A stretch of 47,500 nucleotides of DNA from Cristatella mucedo (taxonomy: Eukaryota > Bryozoa > Phylactolaemata > Cristatellidae): assembly GCA_009760855.2 (NCBI GenBank), contig WPIO01000047.1, forward strand, positions 1,797,501 through 1,845,000, in the 5' to 3' direction. The notes under the pieces are model-generated. The model saw only the letters and a program-made list of their open reading frames with translations, was not told where the DNA came from and did no database searches. This document shows, in pieces, positions 1 through 12,228 of this stretch (position 1 is its first letter; each line of letters starts with the position of its first letter). The translations under genes and the position numbers were made by a program.

Positions 1-452
1 GCAAGGATAGAAAGAGCGACTATGTCTTGCAGAGTGCTATGACAGGGGCAAGGCCATCACCATGCTCTGCCGCTCGGTGCACAGGCACCAACCCTAGTGA
101 CCAACGCGACTATTTTAACCACAACTAAAGCTGTAGCTGCTGACGACTTGCAACGGCCACTCGAAGACATAGTGCCACCGCCTCCACATGGGCGGAATAT
201 GAAGATTCTTCCAATAATAACAGGAAAGAAGGCAAAAGGACAAACAGTGCAAATTTGTGCAAAATGAGCTAATAGCAGCTGCCGGGTGGCAACAAGAGCT
301 GAAGCCCCAGATATAAAAGTATGCTGAGGCCACGAGATGACCGTTTCTTGCTACATGCTGCCATGGCGGATGCAGATGCGTGGCATGAGGCTTTAGCTAC
401 TGGCTGTTGATATGTAACATTCAGCTACGCAAGCTCACACACAGTGCCTGCA

Positions 453-454
<2 letters not shown>
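1..454. other. No recognisable gene
   Basis: Mixed-composition sequence with only short chance reading frames. If the Rab2 gene to the right continues leftwards, this stretch lies in its third intron. I searched for the exon that should follow WDT (starting AGQE) on the minus strand and did not find it. Confidence 0.5.

Positions 455-528
<74 letters not shown>
455..528. repeat. (CA)n microsatellite, about 37 units
   Basis: Uninterrupted CA dinucleotide run. The His/Thr and Cys/Val reading frames across it are artefacts of the repeat. A second CA run follows 160 bp downstream, and both are bordered by TGC-rich sequence. Confidence 0.98.
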
Positions 529-530
<2 letters not shown>

Positions 531-687
531 GCCTGCAGGTGCACGTGCACACACGCATGCCTGCACACAATCGCCAGCCATTCTTCTCTCTGCCTCCCAA
601 CCCATTCTTCATTTGCCTATCTCGCCAATGCATGCATGATGCATGATGCATTTGCGGCGTGAGTGCACACACTAACAACACATGCTG

Positions 688-688
<1 letters not shown>

Positions 689-744
<56 letters not shown>
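689..744. repeat. (CA)n microsatellite, about 28 units
   Basis: Second uninterrupted CA run, in the same orientation as the run at 455-528. The 160 bp between them contains TGCATGATGCATGATGCAT, a short repeat of its own. The two runs may descend from one longer tract. Confidence 0.98.
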
Positions 745-745
<1 letters not shown>

Positions 746-2266
746 CATGTATGCACACTCAACACACTCATTAGCCAACTACCTGAGGTAGTGAATCAAG
801 ACAAAAGGACAGTAACCAGTTTGCATTGCAAGGTTACTATCCGGCCACACCTGCAATCAGAAATGGACTCAAGGGAAACCGGTTCTACCAGTCGGGGTAT
901 TGACGTGATCGCTGTTGCAGGCACAATCTTTTGGGTTGGGTTGCAGAGTGAACCACCGTGATACCGGGCAGAGCCTGACTAGCCAGCTGCAAGGTACACT
1001 ACGAGTATGACATCCGTCGGCCCCTGCACAATACAGTGCAATAGATTTTAAGGTCCAATAGAGATGTGCTGGAGAGTACTGGAGAACTTGGATTCAGCCT
1101 TCAGGCGGTCAGAGCATGGAAAAACTTAACGACACACTGAGCCAATAACATCAGCTGCTGAAACAACAGGTTCACTTTGTATGCAGGCGTAGCCATTGGG
1201 AGCTGCCACGGAGCAGCCCCTCACTCACACAAAGCTAGCAGCTTGAAGAGCCTTATCTATAGATCTGGGGCAGGCAGACAGTCAGCCCCTGATAATCAGC
1301 TGACAGGCTCAAAGTGGGCTTGCTCTTGCAGCAGGCAACTAGCCCAGCTGAGCCTCAGAGCCACTTCACACAGTCCTAAATTAATTAAGTGCACAGATTC
1401 GAGAGGCCAAGGAGGACAAATTAAAAATTCACGGAGAGACCAAATTTGCTCCAAAGGAGGGTCATAGCAAGCTTCTGCTACACAGCCGTAAGTGCAAGGG
1501 CAGGCAAAGGTCCGAAGTGGGCAGGCTAGCATATCCAAGAATGAGTGGTAACACTTCCAGGCGTCATCCGAGGCCAGCCTGGCCAAGGTACTCGCTGCCA
1601 AGCCTTTTCCTACGGCCAATGATCGACCATGATGACTTGGTAGCAGGCGATCGACTGCTTGCCACGACCCTGATCTAGCCAATGCAGCTGGTCACAGCGT
1701 CAGCCAGCCGGAGCAGCCAGTCGAAGGCCGAAGAATCGGAAGATGAGAGCTCCATTGCTGATCAGCTGGGCTGGTGGCCTACTGGCTGCCGGCCATCGAT
1801 AGCGAGGCTCCTACCTATCGAAGCAACCGTCCACTGCAGCACTAACTGGATACATCCGTACTCTTGATGGGGATGTGGGAGTGGAGTGCAGCCGGCTAAC
1901 GCTGGGTTTGGCATCATTACGAACACTGACGATGCAAAGGAATGAGGCCTCAAAGAAAGCCCAGTAGATGGAATGAGATCCATAGCATGTGCCATGTTTC
2001 TACTCGCTGCTTGCTTCGGTAGAATAACCGTGCAGCTGGCAGGCAACCGATCAACCGGCCATTTGACCAGACAACAAGCGCGTTGTAATTGGATGACAAC
2101 CAGTCTAAGCAGGATTTCTACACTAGACACAGGGAAGAGGGAACATAGACAGACCGAAGTAAAGCTAAAAACAGGTAAGACAGCTAGAAATACAGATATC
2201 AATGCATGCATTCAGAAAAGGACAGAATGAACAAGGAATGACAGGAATAAAAAAGCTAACAGCACA
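745..2266. other. Probable intronic sequence, nothing recognised
   Basis: Frames of up to about 150 codons exist on both strands but show no family motif, repeat or splice-bounded exon that I recognise. By position this is within intron 3 of the Rab2 gene (inference). Confidence 0.4.
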
Positions 2267-2651
<385 letters not shown>

Positions 2652-2846
2652 TCATACTAGTTGAAACCACACACAAATAACAATTGAACTGACTGGCATT
2701 CAATCTATTTGATACAGTATGAATATTTACAGGGCATCAAGTGCAGCAATGGGATGATTGGACATCATGTTCATCAGAACCTAATTTCCCTACTTTCTTA
2801 GGGTACATCTCTGTTGTGAAATCTGGGTCAAGTCGGGGGGGGGGGT

Positions 2847-3497
2847 GATTATTGTAATTCCCTTGTGGCTGGGCTACCAAAGAAAGCTATTATGCCACTA
2901 CAGCGGACTATGAATATGACTGCAAGGCTGGTCTTCAAGTCCCAGCGGTTTGAGCACGTGTATCCTTAGCTAAAAGAGCTAGGATGGATGCCGGTTGACC
3001 AACACATACAGAGTAAAGTTCTTACACTGACCCACAAGGCCTGCCAAAGCTTGGCTCCTCCGTACCTAGCCGAACTGCTGCACCAGTTTCAGCCTCTTCG
3101 TGCCATCAGGTCCTGTATGGACAACAAATTAGCTGTTCCGTTTCTCCGCTTAAAGACCGTTGGCGACAGAAGCTTTTGCTCTGCAGGTCCTAGACTAAAG
3201 CTCACTTCCACAATTCTTACGCAATGACAACTACTCTCCTGCTGCACTATGGCTCCTCCTTTTCAGCGGTAGTGAGCTGCTACTTCTATGCTACTCACTG
3301 CCTCAACTGCTCTCCTGACTCTGCTATGCTTCCCACTTTCTCTTTGCTGCGTGAGATGAAGTCTGTTAGCTATCGAATGCGCACCGAAAGCCGCTTAGGC
3401 TGTGAGTGCGCTATACAAAACTCTCCTGCGTAACACCCACTTAGTCTCTATGGCTTTGTGGAGTTACAGACGGAGATATATTACATTACATAACATA
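2847..3497 (+). mobile_element. LINE B, 3' fragment in Rab2 intron 2
   Basis: The fragment starts after a run of G at 2836-2847, in the post-RT region (TTGTAATTCCCTTGTGGCTG). It runs to the LINE B terminus, TTACAGACGGAGATATATTAC, with an ATTAC-type tail. The coding frame is broken by several indels. Near 2960-3000 the consensus seen in other copies is altered, and near 3195-3220 the expected WNSLPQF stretch is disrupted. It is inserted antisense to Rab2. Confidence 0.9.
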
Positions 3498-4740
<1,243 letters not shown>

Positions 4741-4812
4741 CTACGAAGTAAACAAAAATTGTAGTACCGCAACCTGTTAGTTACGATCCGCTATGGCAAA
4801 ACCGGTCTTTAC

Positions 4813-4858
4813 CTGTGTCCCCAATAATGATGTACTTAAACAGGTAAGCATACGACAT
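4813..4858 (-). CDS. rab2: Rab2-type small GTPase, coding exon 1 (start codon)
   Basis: The ATG at 4858-4856 opens MSYAYLFKYIIIGDT, the Rab2 N-terminus up to the first half of the P-loop. The exon has 46 nt and ends at donor GTAAAG (4812-4807). The start choice is firm because the N-terminal residues match the family and the phase continues into exon 2. The second residue is Ser rather than the Ala usual in vertebrate Rab2. No in-frame upstream start is needed. Confidence 0.95.
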
Positions 4859-5866
4859 GTCGCTCCGTTTATAACGCGCAACGAAAGCGCACACCGACAA
4901 AGCCCGAACACAACCACGATCGACAGCCGGAAGTGCTTGTAAGCTTATGATCCTAATGACTCAGGCTCATGACTGCCCGCGGGTATGGTTGGTGGGTGGT
5001 GTTGCAGCAAGTCGGTGTGGACGGGATTGGGAGCCATACATGACATCTGTCTTCATTAAAACTTCTATAATTTATAAGAATAGTAACAGTTTATTGTCTC
5101 AAAAGAATCTTGAGCAGGAATGGGAGGTACTGTCGGATCACTGAGTGGCAGGATTCCGCGAAAGCTACAATCCGTAGGTTTGCTGCTTCCGGCCGGCTAT
5201 GTTCGGTCGCCAGCGACGGCTGCCTCTCCGCTGGATCTGGGAGCTCCTTCGTCAAGCGTCTTATGATAAGGCGTTGGAATTCACTTGGTCTGACATAGCT
5301 TCATATACTAGCTGCCGCTGGCGAACGGCGTTGGAGAGCAGCAGCATACAGTGAGTCCAGTAACGGAGGTCACAGAGGAGGCTATAACCTCATCTGGCAC
5401 GGAGAATATACGCCAGAAGAATAATAAATTCTTGCTACTGCCAAACATTGCGCTGCCTTCATAATTTGAGGTAGCGTAACCCTCGTAGCCTATTGTAGTA
5501 AACAGTGACTTAATTCAGAAGATTCAAAACCATGGTGAAAGTGATGTGACGGCGATAAAGTGCTTCTTTTGCAGTTAGATGCTTCTTTGACAGTCAGCTT
5601 CTTTCGCACGTATGCTAAATAAATAAGCCACTAGAGGCGCCAACCCAATTCATTTTAATTTGATTCTCACTGCGTTTCACCGAAAACCTTCGTAGGACCT
5701 GTTTCTTAGAGGGCGGCGCTACCATTCAAACGAAGCAATCGAAGAGTGCAATTCAACGGAGTCGCAATTTCAAGCTGAGAAGTAAAAACAATTTATCGCT
5801 GGCTTACTCACGCACGCACATGCCAGAGAGCGAACGCATACAGACGGCGAAACAGCAGCGGAAAAG
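4859..5866. other. Rab2 5' flank, likely promoter region
   Basis: Sequence directly upstream of the Rab2 start is GC-richer, with GCGCAACGAAAGCGCAC and an ETS-like ACTTCCGGC on the gene strand at 4926-4934. No TATA box is obvious near the start codon. The rest, to 5866, shows no gene or known repeat. Promoter function is inferred from position only. Confidence 0.35.
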
Positions 5867-5870
5867 GTTG

Positions 5871-7205
5871 TGTAGCGCCCTGCTGGCTTTGGCTGAATTT
5901 TAGCGCGAACGAGAGCTGTTCGGCGGCGGGCTAGAGCCCCTTTGTCCTGGAGCAGTGAGCCAGAGAGGAGCGTCAGTGCGGTTAGAGAGGAAGCGCTTAG
6001 GAGCAGGCCAGGAAGCTCGGAGACGAGCAGCGGCGATTCGGCCTTTAGAATTGGTCCGATACTCGCGGAAGCTGCTGATAGATGTTGGCTGGCCTGTCAA
6101 CCCCCGCCTTCCCTCTTCCCAAGAAAGAAGCGTCTGGAACCCATTCGCCATTCAAGCTGGACGGAGGTGCCCTGCCAGTGGCCTGGGAACGGTAGTCATT
6201 CCTTTCCGTAATGGGCCAAGGTGTCCGGGCCCAATACCACTAAGCTCTTGCCCCATTGTCTCAGCCAAGTATTTAAGAGTCGAGCGACGCTCGCTCTGGG
6301 TCTTTTGCCTCGTGTCTTTTGGTGTTTGGTCCGGCTCTGCGCCTCGACGCCGTCGGGCACTCGATTCTCTAAAAAGCGAGGGAGGAGGGCGGGCTGTCCG
6401 CCGACGATGGACGGAACAGGACGGGACAGCTCTAGGAGGATTCGGTGGAACCCCACCGAACACGGTCGTATCGCGCCCGAGCTGGCATTTTGTGTGTTCT
6501 TTCGTGTTTTGTGTTTCTTTTGTGTCGTGTGTGTGCGCGCTAGCACGTGCTCTCGGCATAGGGATTTGCCGGCGCGAGCTAGGCGTAGTTGGCGTGTGTG
6601 GAGCTCTAGTTCACCGGGTAGGGTTTAGGCTCCGGGTCGCGCTTCAGTGTGGAGAAGTATTTCCTCCGCAGGAGTGCTTGAGTTGGCGTGTGTGGAGTAT
6701 TCCGGTCGCACTGGTGGAAACCGAGTTCTAGTTCACCGGGTAGGGTTTAGACTCCGGTTCGCACTTCAGTGTGGAGAAGTACTCCCTCCGCTCGAGTGTT
6801 TAAGTTGGCGTGTTTGGGGTATTCCCTCGGCACAGGTGGGAACGGATTCCTAGTTCACCGGTTAGGGTTTAGGGTCCGGGTCGCGCTTAGTGTAGAGGAG
6901 TATTCCCTCCGCAAGAGTGTTGAACTTGCGAGGAGTGTGGAGATAAAGCTGAACTAGACGCGCAGCGACTTTGTGCGCTTGCGAATAAAGTTCAGTAAAA
7001 TCCCCAATTTGTGTGTCTTGCTTCCAATTCACGCCGCGGACTCACGACCCCCTTTAGTAACGGTAAGCAGGTCAGCGCCAGAAACGCTCGTTTCGTGGCG
7101 GCCAGCTTATTGCGCGGAGGCGCGCACCGAACGGCATTAGGCGATAGGCTACGCCGCTAGGTAAGCGGCAGGTCAAGCTTATCCCGCCGAGCCTTCGGCG
7201 TTACA
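5871..7205 (+). mobile_element. Solo LTR of an LTR retrotransposon, 1335 bp
   Basis: The left end TGTAGCGCC and right end GGCGTTACA are near-perfect inverted repeats with the TG..CA termini of LTRs. The element is flanked by GTTG on both sides (5867-5870 and 7206-7209), a 4-bp target duplication. A TATA-like TATTTAAG lies at 6270-6277 and AATAAA at 6984-6989, so transcription would be on the plus strand. No gag, pol, primer-binding site or second LTR is nearby, so internal recombination probably left a solo LTR. The termini resemble Ty3/gypsy or BEL LTRs (inference). The GC-rich open frames inside it (up to 258 codons) are not taken as genes. Confidence 0.75.
6588..6945 (+). repeat. Tandem repeat, about 3 copies of 122 bp, inside the LTR
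   Basis: The anchor TAGTTCACCGGGTAGGGTTTA begins at 6607 and 6729, and a one-base variant (CGGTTAGG) begins at 6851, giving exact 122-bp spacing. Each unit also carries a GTGTGGAG(A/C)A-type block and a CCCTCCGC-type block. The repeats lie between the TATA-like box and AATAAA, so they would be in the transcribed R/leader part of the LTR. Confidence 0.92.
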
Positions 7206-7221
7206 GTTGAGTTGGTATAAC

Positions 7222-7399
7222 GAAAAAAATACTAGCTGACTAAACAGCCTCTTTAGTATAGCGACAGAGGAGCCTTTACGGCTATCGCCACCTCTGGCAG
7301 CCGCAATACAGGATCGCCCAACACAGGATTTGAACCCACGACCTCGGGACCAAGGTCTTTATAAACAACCGCCTTACCTAGTGTGCCATCACGGCTCAC
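7222..7399 (-). mobile_element. SINE T1 (tRNA-derived), full copy
   Basis: Read on the minus strand, the head holds a pol III A-box-like TGGCACACTAGG and a B-box-like GGTTCAAATCC about 45 bp apart. The body contains GGCGATAGCCGTAAAGGCTC and the element ends near AGCTAGTATTTTTTTC. At least four other copies occur in this window with the same order, which supports a family rather than a tRNA gene. It lies 16 bp beyond the solo LTR. Confidence 0.85.
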
Positions 7400-7584
7400 C
7401 TCTAGCCTTTGGCTTCGGAGATCATGGGTTAAATTCGCGATGCTGCGCAACGCGTTCTTTTCTTTCTAGCACTACGAAGTGCGATGTTCCTTTGGCGCGC
7501 GTGTAGCGCGTAGATATGCAGCATAGATCACGCTTAGGGTTCAACCGGAGAATTTTAGTTATGAGAACCTACTTTCGGCCAGAT

Positions 7585-8063
7585 GAAGCTCAATACTTAC
7601 GCTGACCCACAAGGCCCGCCACGGCTTGGCTCCTTCGTACCTAGCTGAACTGCTGCATCAGTTTCAGCCTGTTCGCGCCCTCAGGTCCTGTGTGGACAAT
7701 AAATTAGCTGTCCCATTCCTCCGCCTAAAGACAGTTGGCGACAGAAGCTTTAGCTCTGCAGGTCCTAGACTGTGGAACTCGCTTCCACAATTCTTACGCA
7801 ACGACATCTACTCTCCAACTGCCGACTATGGCACATCTTTTTCAGCGGTCCTGAACTGCTACTTCTATGCTTCTCACTGCCTCAACTGCTCTCCCGACTC
7901 TGCTATGCTTCCCACTTTCTCTTTGTTGCGTGAGACGAAGTCTGTTGGCTACCGAATGCGTACCGAAAGCGGCTTAGGCTGTGAGTGCGCTATACAAAAC
8001 TCTCCAGCGTAACACCCACATGGTCTTTATGACTTTGTGGAGTTACTGACGGAGATACAAGAG
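7585..8063 (+). mobile_element. LINE B, 3' fragment
   Basis: This 5'-truncated copy begins at the post-RT region (CTTACGCTGACCCACAAGGC). It has one long open frame, 7626-8012, encoding the C-terminal domain with LWNSLPQFL, and ends with GTTACTGACGGAGATACA. The frame here is intact, so this is a younger copy than the one in Rab2 intron 2. Confidence 0.92.
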
Positions 8064-8880
8064 AAAAAACAAGAGAATACTCATATTCACTACTGGATAG
8101 CAACCAAAGGAGGCTTTTTAAACTGACACTTAACAATCCATCAAAAAATAAAAATAGAAAAAAGGAAAGTTCCAAAAGTTAGAGCACAACATTTAGACCC
8201 CGGAGATACAGTAATGGGTGTACGCTTTTCTCCTAATAACCGCTTTTCTTTTAATGCTATGGTGGAAGCTGGGGGTGGGCAGGTGGCAATTCCCCCTAGA
8301 GCGAGGGAGACAACCACCTGGGCCACCCCTCCCAATTACTGGCCGGGGCAGGGGCCGCCGGGTCAGAAGCAGTCAGGTAGGCCCATAGACATGGATTTTT
8401 TCTAGGTCTAATTTATGTTAAACCCTCGATAGGCTCGAATTCGAAAAGTTAAATCACTCCGTACCTTATCCGTTGAGGACCTAATGGCTGATGACATGCC
8501 CCTTACATGAAAATACTTCTCTGCTCCTGCTTTTTTGCAGGCTTATTAAGTTCAATTCACATTTTCTAACACGAATTTTTAAATTTTCCCTGATCTCTAC
8601 TTAAAAAGTATTTTAAATGATTATATTTACAATTAAAATTATGTAAATGACGGGATAGTTATATTTTACTACCGATATACAAATAGCGTTACTCACAGTT
8701 CCTCTTCGAGCGTACTTGGTTCACATACCCTAAAGAGTACTTACTCATCGACCTTCTCCTTCTACCTTTGAGCATCTTACTCTGGTCGCATAGCAACCAA
8801 CTGACCTCAAATTCTTCGGTGCCCGAGCCTTCACTTTTTAAGCGTGATAATTTTTTACCGGCTGACACCAGGGGCCGTTA
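8064..8880. other. AT-rich spacer, no gene recognised
   Basis: A GC-rich patch at 8255-8370 (GGGGTGGGC, GGGCCACCCCTCC) resembles degraded transposon ends but has no clear inverted termini. The remainder is AT-rich and featureless to me. Confidence 0.4.
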
Positions 8881-8882
8881 TA

Positions 8883-9087
8883 GTCCGAGAGATAAGGTGC
8901 TGGCTCTTCGCAACCGTGGTGGTGGGTTCAAAGTCTCCAGTGGGTGATCCGAAGAAGAGCCTTGACGGCTATCGCCACCGCTTGCAGTGGCAAGTACGGA
9001 TCGCCTACCTCCGCAAGATTCGAACCCACGACCATGGGACCAAGGTCGTGATAAGCAGCCGCCTTATCTAGTGTGCCATCACAGTAT
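8883..9087. mobile_element. SINE T1 pair in inverted arrangement
   Basis: A minus-strand T1 copy (about 8949-9087) retains GTGTGCCATCAC (head, complement), the B-box region around GATTCGAACCCACGACC and the CGGCTATCGCCACC body. Directly to its left, a plus-strand partial T1 head (8883-8948) holds GGTGGGTTCAAAGTC. Together they form a tail-to-tail inverted pair that could fold as RNA. Confidence 0.7.
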
Positions 9088-9573
9088 AGAGAGACCTGGG
9101 GAGCTTGTAAGAACGAACGCCTTGCAGGCATATAGTTCTGGATATTGGTCGATTTACTTAAGCTAACGAATATAAAGACGAACTCCCCACAGGAAATTCT
9201 TAACATATGACCTAAAATAAGTGCTTATTTATCTTCTAATTGGTAGTGCCGGAGTACGGCCATCATTAGGTGGTTGTCATTTAGATGTCCCGTTTGATTG
9301 ATACTTTACGCTGTAACAGGTTTATTGAGACTGTCACTTCCACCTTGCGATGACCACCTATAGATGACCTGTTGGTTATCATATTCGAGCACTGTGCAGG
9401 ATTAGGGAGTAACCACCGCGGTGCCCGGCTGAAGATTTTAGTTGCTTCCGGATTGTGTCTAGTCTAAATTTTAGTTATTCTGTTTGAACTAAAGGAATTC
9501 ATTATTAGTATTAGCAGGGTTACCAAAGAGGCTAGTAAGCCTCTACAGTTGTTGATTAAAGAATTCCTGCAAG
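9088..9573. other. No recognisable gene
   Basis: AT-leaning sequence without a repeat or coding family that I recognise. It provides the left flank and 8-bp target site of the hAT-type element that follows. Confidence 0.5.
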
Positions 9574-9767
9574 CAGGCACAGGGGCGGAGCCGGGATTTT
9601 CAGGTTGGGGCAAGGGCTCAGGTGGCGGGGGGGGGGGGGGGCGGCAAGGGTCCCGTGTCCCCCAAGGCCCGGGAAAATTTGCTCCATGACATTGGTACTT
9701 CCCTCTGTCCATTGGGGGGGGGGGAGGCGGGCCGGCAATTGCCCTCTGCCACCTGGCTCCGCCACTG
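9574..9767. mobile_element. Short non-autonomous hAT-type DNA transposon (MITE)
   Basis: The ends form inverted repeats around GGGGCGGAGCC on the left and its partner GGCTCCGCCAC on the right; the right terminus reads CAGTGGCGGAGCCAGG when inverted. It is flanked by CCTGCAAG (9566-9573) and CCTACAAG (9768-9775), an 8-bp duplication with one mismatch, as expected for hAT. Two G homopolymers, near 9628-9642 and 9714-9724, lie inside. No transposase is present. Confidence 0.75.
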
Positions 9768-9861
9768 CCTACAAGCTTAGTTGAAAAATGAAACAAATTT
9801 CTTTCCCGCGTCTAGTTATAACATTTATAATATTAGTGTATTATAATATCCCGTGATTAGT

Positions 9862-10411
9862 TATAATAATAATAATAATAATGCACTTAATAAAGCGCCC
9901 CCAGATAATTCAATCTCTCTCTAGGCGCTTTACATTTGCTGCAAAGGGAAATGCAAATGAATGATGAGTAATATCATGCTTGATAAACAAACAACACGAA
10001 TAACATGGTTAAGGGTGACATGCACAGGGTCAGCATGCAAATGTGGTTAGTGGCAGCATGCACAGTTTCAGCACGCATAAGCACATCAAGGACAAATCAC
10101 AGGGACTCACTAAATGCTGTCCTAGATAGGTGTGTTTTTAAGTTCTTTTTAAATGTGGTCAAGTCAGACGATGTTCTGACGCAAGTCGGGAGTGAGTTCC
10201 AGGCTTTGGGAGAATACGAACTAAATGCATGGTCTCCAAAGGATTTGAGGTTTGTACGAGGTATTTGTAGACTGTTGGATTCCAAAAAGCGGGTGGTACG
10301 ATGCTTGGCCTGATGGGGGAGTAGATCTGAGAGATAGGCTGGAGCCAAAGAATGAAGTGACCTAAAAGTGAGCGACAAAACCTTTAAATCAATCCGTTGC
10401 TTGACTGGTAG
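9862..10411 (-). mobile_element. LINE A, 3' fragment
   Basis: An inverted (ATA)n tail, hairpin core and 3' UTR are followed by the end of the coding region (minus strand 10378-10097), which encodes SLHSLAPAYLSDLLPHQAKH and the C-terminus. It is 5'-truncated at a point matching CTACCAGTCAAGCAACGG of longer copies. Confidence 0.93.
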
Positions 10412-10455
10412 TTGACAAATGAAAAAAAAATGTCTGTCCCGCGTCTCCTGGTTAA

Positions 10456-10606
10456 TAAAATAAGTAAGTAAAATTCATTTGTATAGTGCCCCAAGAGAAC
10501 TCAATCTCTATTCAGGCGCTTCACATATGCCTCGGAGCTCGAGCCCACGACCTCAGCCAGACCTTGGTCTTGGCGAGCACCTTAACCGTTGGACCAAACC
10601 AACTCG
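10456..10606 (-). mobile_element. SINE T2 (tRNA head, LINE A-like tail)
   Basis: On the minus strand the head CGAGTTGGTTTGGTCCAACGG resembles a tRNA D-arm. It is followed by GTCGTGGGCTCGAGC (B-box-like). The 3' part contains GAGATTGAGTTCTCT, the same hairpin core found at the end of LINE A. Tail: TTACTTACTTATTTTAT. Two more copies are at 34.7 and 37.9 kb. Confidence 0.85.
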
Positions 10607-10661
10607 ATTAGCCCGAATCCTTGAAATAAGGCTAAACGTAGGCGGACTTAAATAAATAATA

Positions 10662-10835
10662 AATCCTAGCTGATTCAACAGCCTCTTTTTCTATAGCCAC
10701 AGAAAAGCTTTTACGGCTATCACCACCACTTGCAGTGGCGATACAGAATCGCCCACCGCAGGAATCAAACCCACGACCTCGGGACCGAGGTTGTGAAAGC
10801 AACCGCCTTGCCTAGTGTGCCATCACAGCTCAGCA
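10662..10835 (-). mobile_element. SINE T1, full copy
   Basis: Same order as the copy at 7.2 kb: head with GTGTGCCATCAC (complement), B-box region with AATCAAACCCACGACC (complement), CGGCTATCACCACC body and the CAGCCTCTTTTTCTATAG end. It follows SINE T2 by 55 bp, both on the minus strand. Confidence 0.85.
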
Positions 10836-11750
10836 ATTGACTGTGTTAATCGAGCGAAAGGTCATTTCGGAGAAGGACATCCAATTTTCGCGTAGGCGCT
10901 TCAGTACATACACTGGCCGAGAACAATTTGAGGGTTGGACTTCCAATTATGTTACTTTTTGGAGGGTCAGGCTTTCTGGTAACACTAGGCGTGCCCATAA
11001 CTAGTAAGCTGTTTCTGTATCATCATTCATTTTGAGAAAGTGTTTTCATCCAAGTGCCAATGCAACGAATGTAGGCTGCAATTTAACTGAGCGAGCTTTC
11101 AGGTGCTGGAAGGCAGGGAGGGGTACAAGCATGCGCACGACTGCGTGCCATCTTCATTAAAACGGAAGCCTAGATTGTGCTTGGCAATTATATTGGTAAA
11201 ACGAATCTATAAACTGAGAAAACAAGTGGACCAAACACACTTCCTCGTGGTACCACATGCATTAAGGGACAAGAGTTCATCGGAGTGCCCTGGATCGAGT
11301 GGTCAATCACCATTAGGGGATTTTACCAAACTTGATTAGCAGGGGCATAATGTCGCTGGGCGTCTAGTGCGGTCTTAACGCCGCACGCCTCGCAAGCTAT
11401 AGTCGAGACAAACGCTCTTTGGTGGAACTGGCGGAATACCTCCTTGTATCCAGGTCACCTGCGTTTATGCTGGGGTGCGGCCCGCGCAGATGGAGGGCCC
11501 GAACAACCAGATGCGCGATTAGTGATTTCGGTTAACGCGAGCGGTGGCTTCCACAGAAAGCGCTGATGCCACGATCGTCGCTTCGCCGGGCCCTAACTCC
11601 CGACAGGGGAACCGAGGATTCCGCTCCCGCCTTAATAACAAATAAATAAATAAATTACTTAATTACTTGAAGGCGGGTGTGCTGAGGGCTACTACGTTAA
11701 ACGAAAGCAACATCTTTCCGCCTTAATAATAATAATAATGATAATATTAA
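10836..11750. other. Spacer; possible unrelated SINE at 11345-11656
   Basis: Most of the stretch shows nothing. From about 11345 a GC-rich block (GGGCGTCTAGTGCGGTCTTA) ends in an (AAAT)n tail at 11640-11656, the layout of a retroposon. There is only one copy here, so this is a weak call. Confidence 0.3.
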
Positions 11751-11751
11751 T

Positions 11752-12228
11752 GCCTTGGCTCCAGCTTAACTATCAGACTTACTCCCTCACCAGGACAAGC
11801 TTCGCACCACCATCTTTTCGGAATTCAACTGTCTACCTTTACCTCGTACAAACCTCAAATCTTTTGGAGACCGTGCCTTTAGTTCATATGTTCCCAAAGC
11901 CTGGAACTCACTCTTGACTTTCGTCTCATGACTTGACCTCATTTAAAATGAAACTCAAAACGCATCTATTTATCACAGCATTTAGTGGGTCTCCATAATT
12001 CATCATTTGTGTGCTTATGCGTGCTGACATTGTGCATGCTGCCACTAGCCATATTTGCATGCTGACCCTGTGCATGTCATCCCTAACCATGTTATTCTTG
12101 TTGTTTATTGAGCAGGCCACCACTTACCATTTGATCGTGCTTCCTTTGCAGCAAGTGTAGAGAGCATAGAAAGAGACTGATTTCTCTGAGGTAGCTATAT
12201 CAAATGTATTATTATTAGTATTATTAGT
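11752..12228 (+). mobile_element. LINE A, 3' fragment, decayed
   Basis: It starts at GCCTTGGCTCCAGC (C-terminal domain) and runs through the 3' UTR to a TATTATTATTAG tail. The coding part is broken: the pattern PKAWNS is recognisable, but frames shift around 11860-11940. Confidence 0.88.

Noticed and set aside
407-771. Long His/Thr and Cys/Val frames across CA repeats
   Set aside because: They are translations of (CA)n microsatellites, with no other coding signal.
5955-6731. 258-codon plus-strand frame as a host protein
   Set aside because: It lies inside the solo LTR, runs into the 122-bp tandem repeats, is Arg/Ser/Cys-rich and has no family motif; GC-rich DNA has few stops.
7300-7399. tRNA gene in the SINE T1 head
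   Set aside because: Several diverged copies share the same non-tRNA body, and acceptor-stem pairing is absent.
9464-9796. Pro-rich 110-codon frame
   Set aside because: The proline stretches come from G/C homopolymers in the hAT-type MITE.
10535-10606. tRNA gene in the SINE T2 head
   Set aside because: A- and B-box-like sites exist, but the arms do not pair into a full cloverleaf and the same unit recurs with a LINE-like tail.
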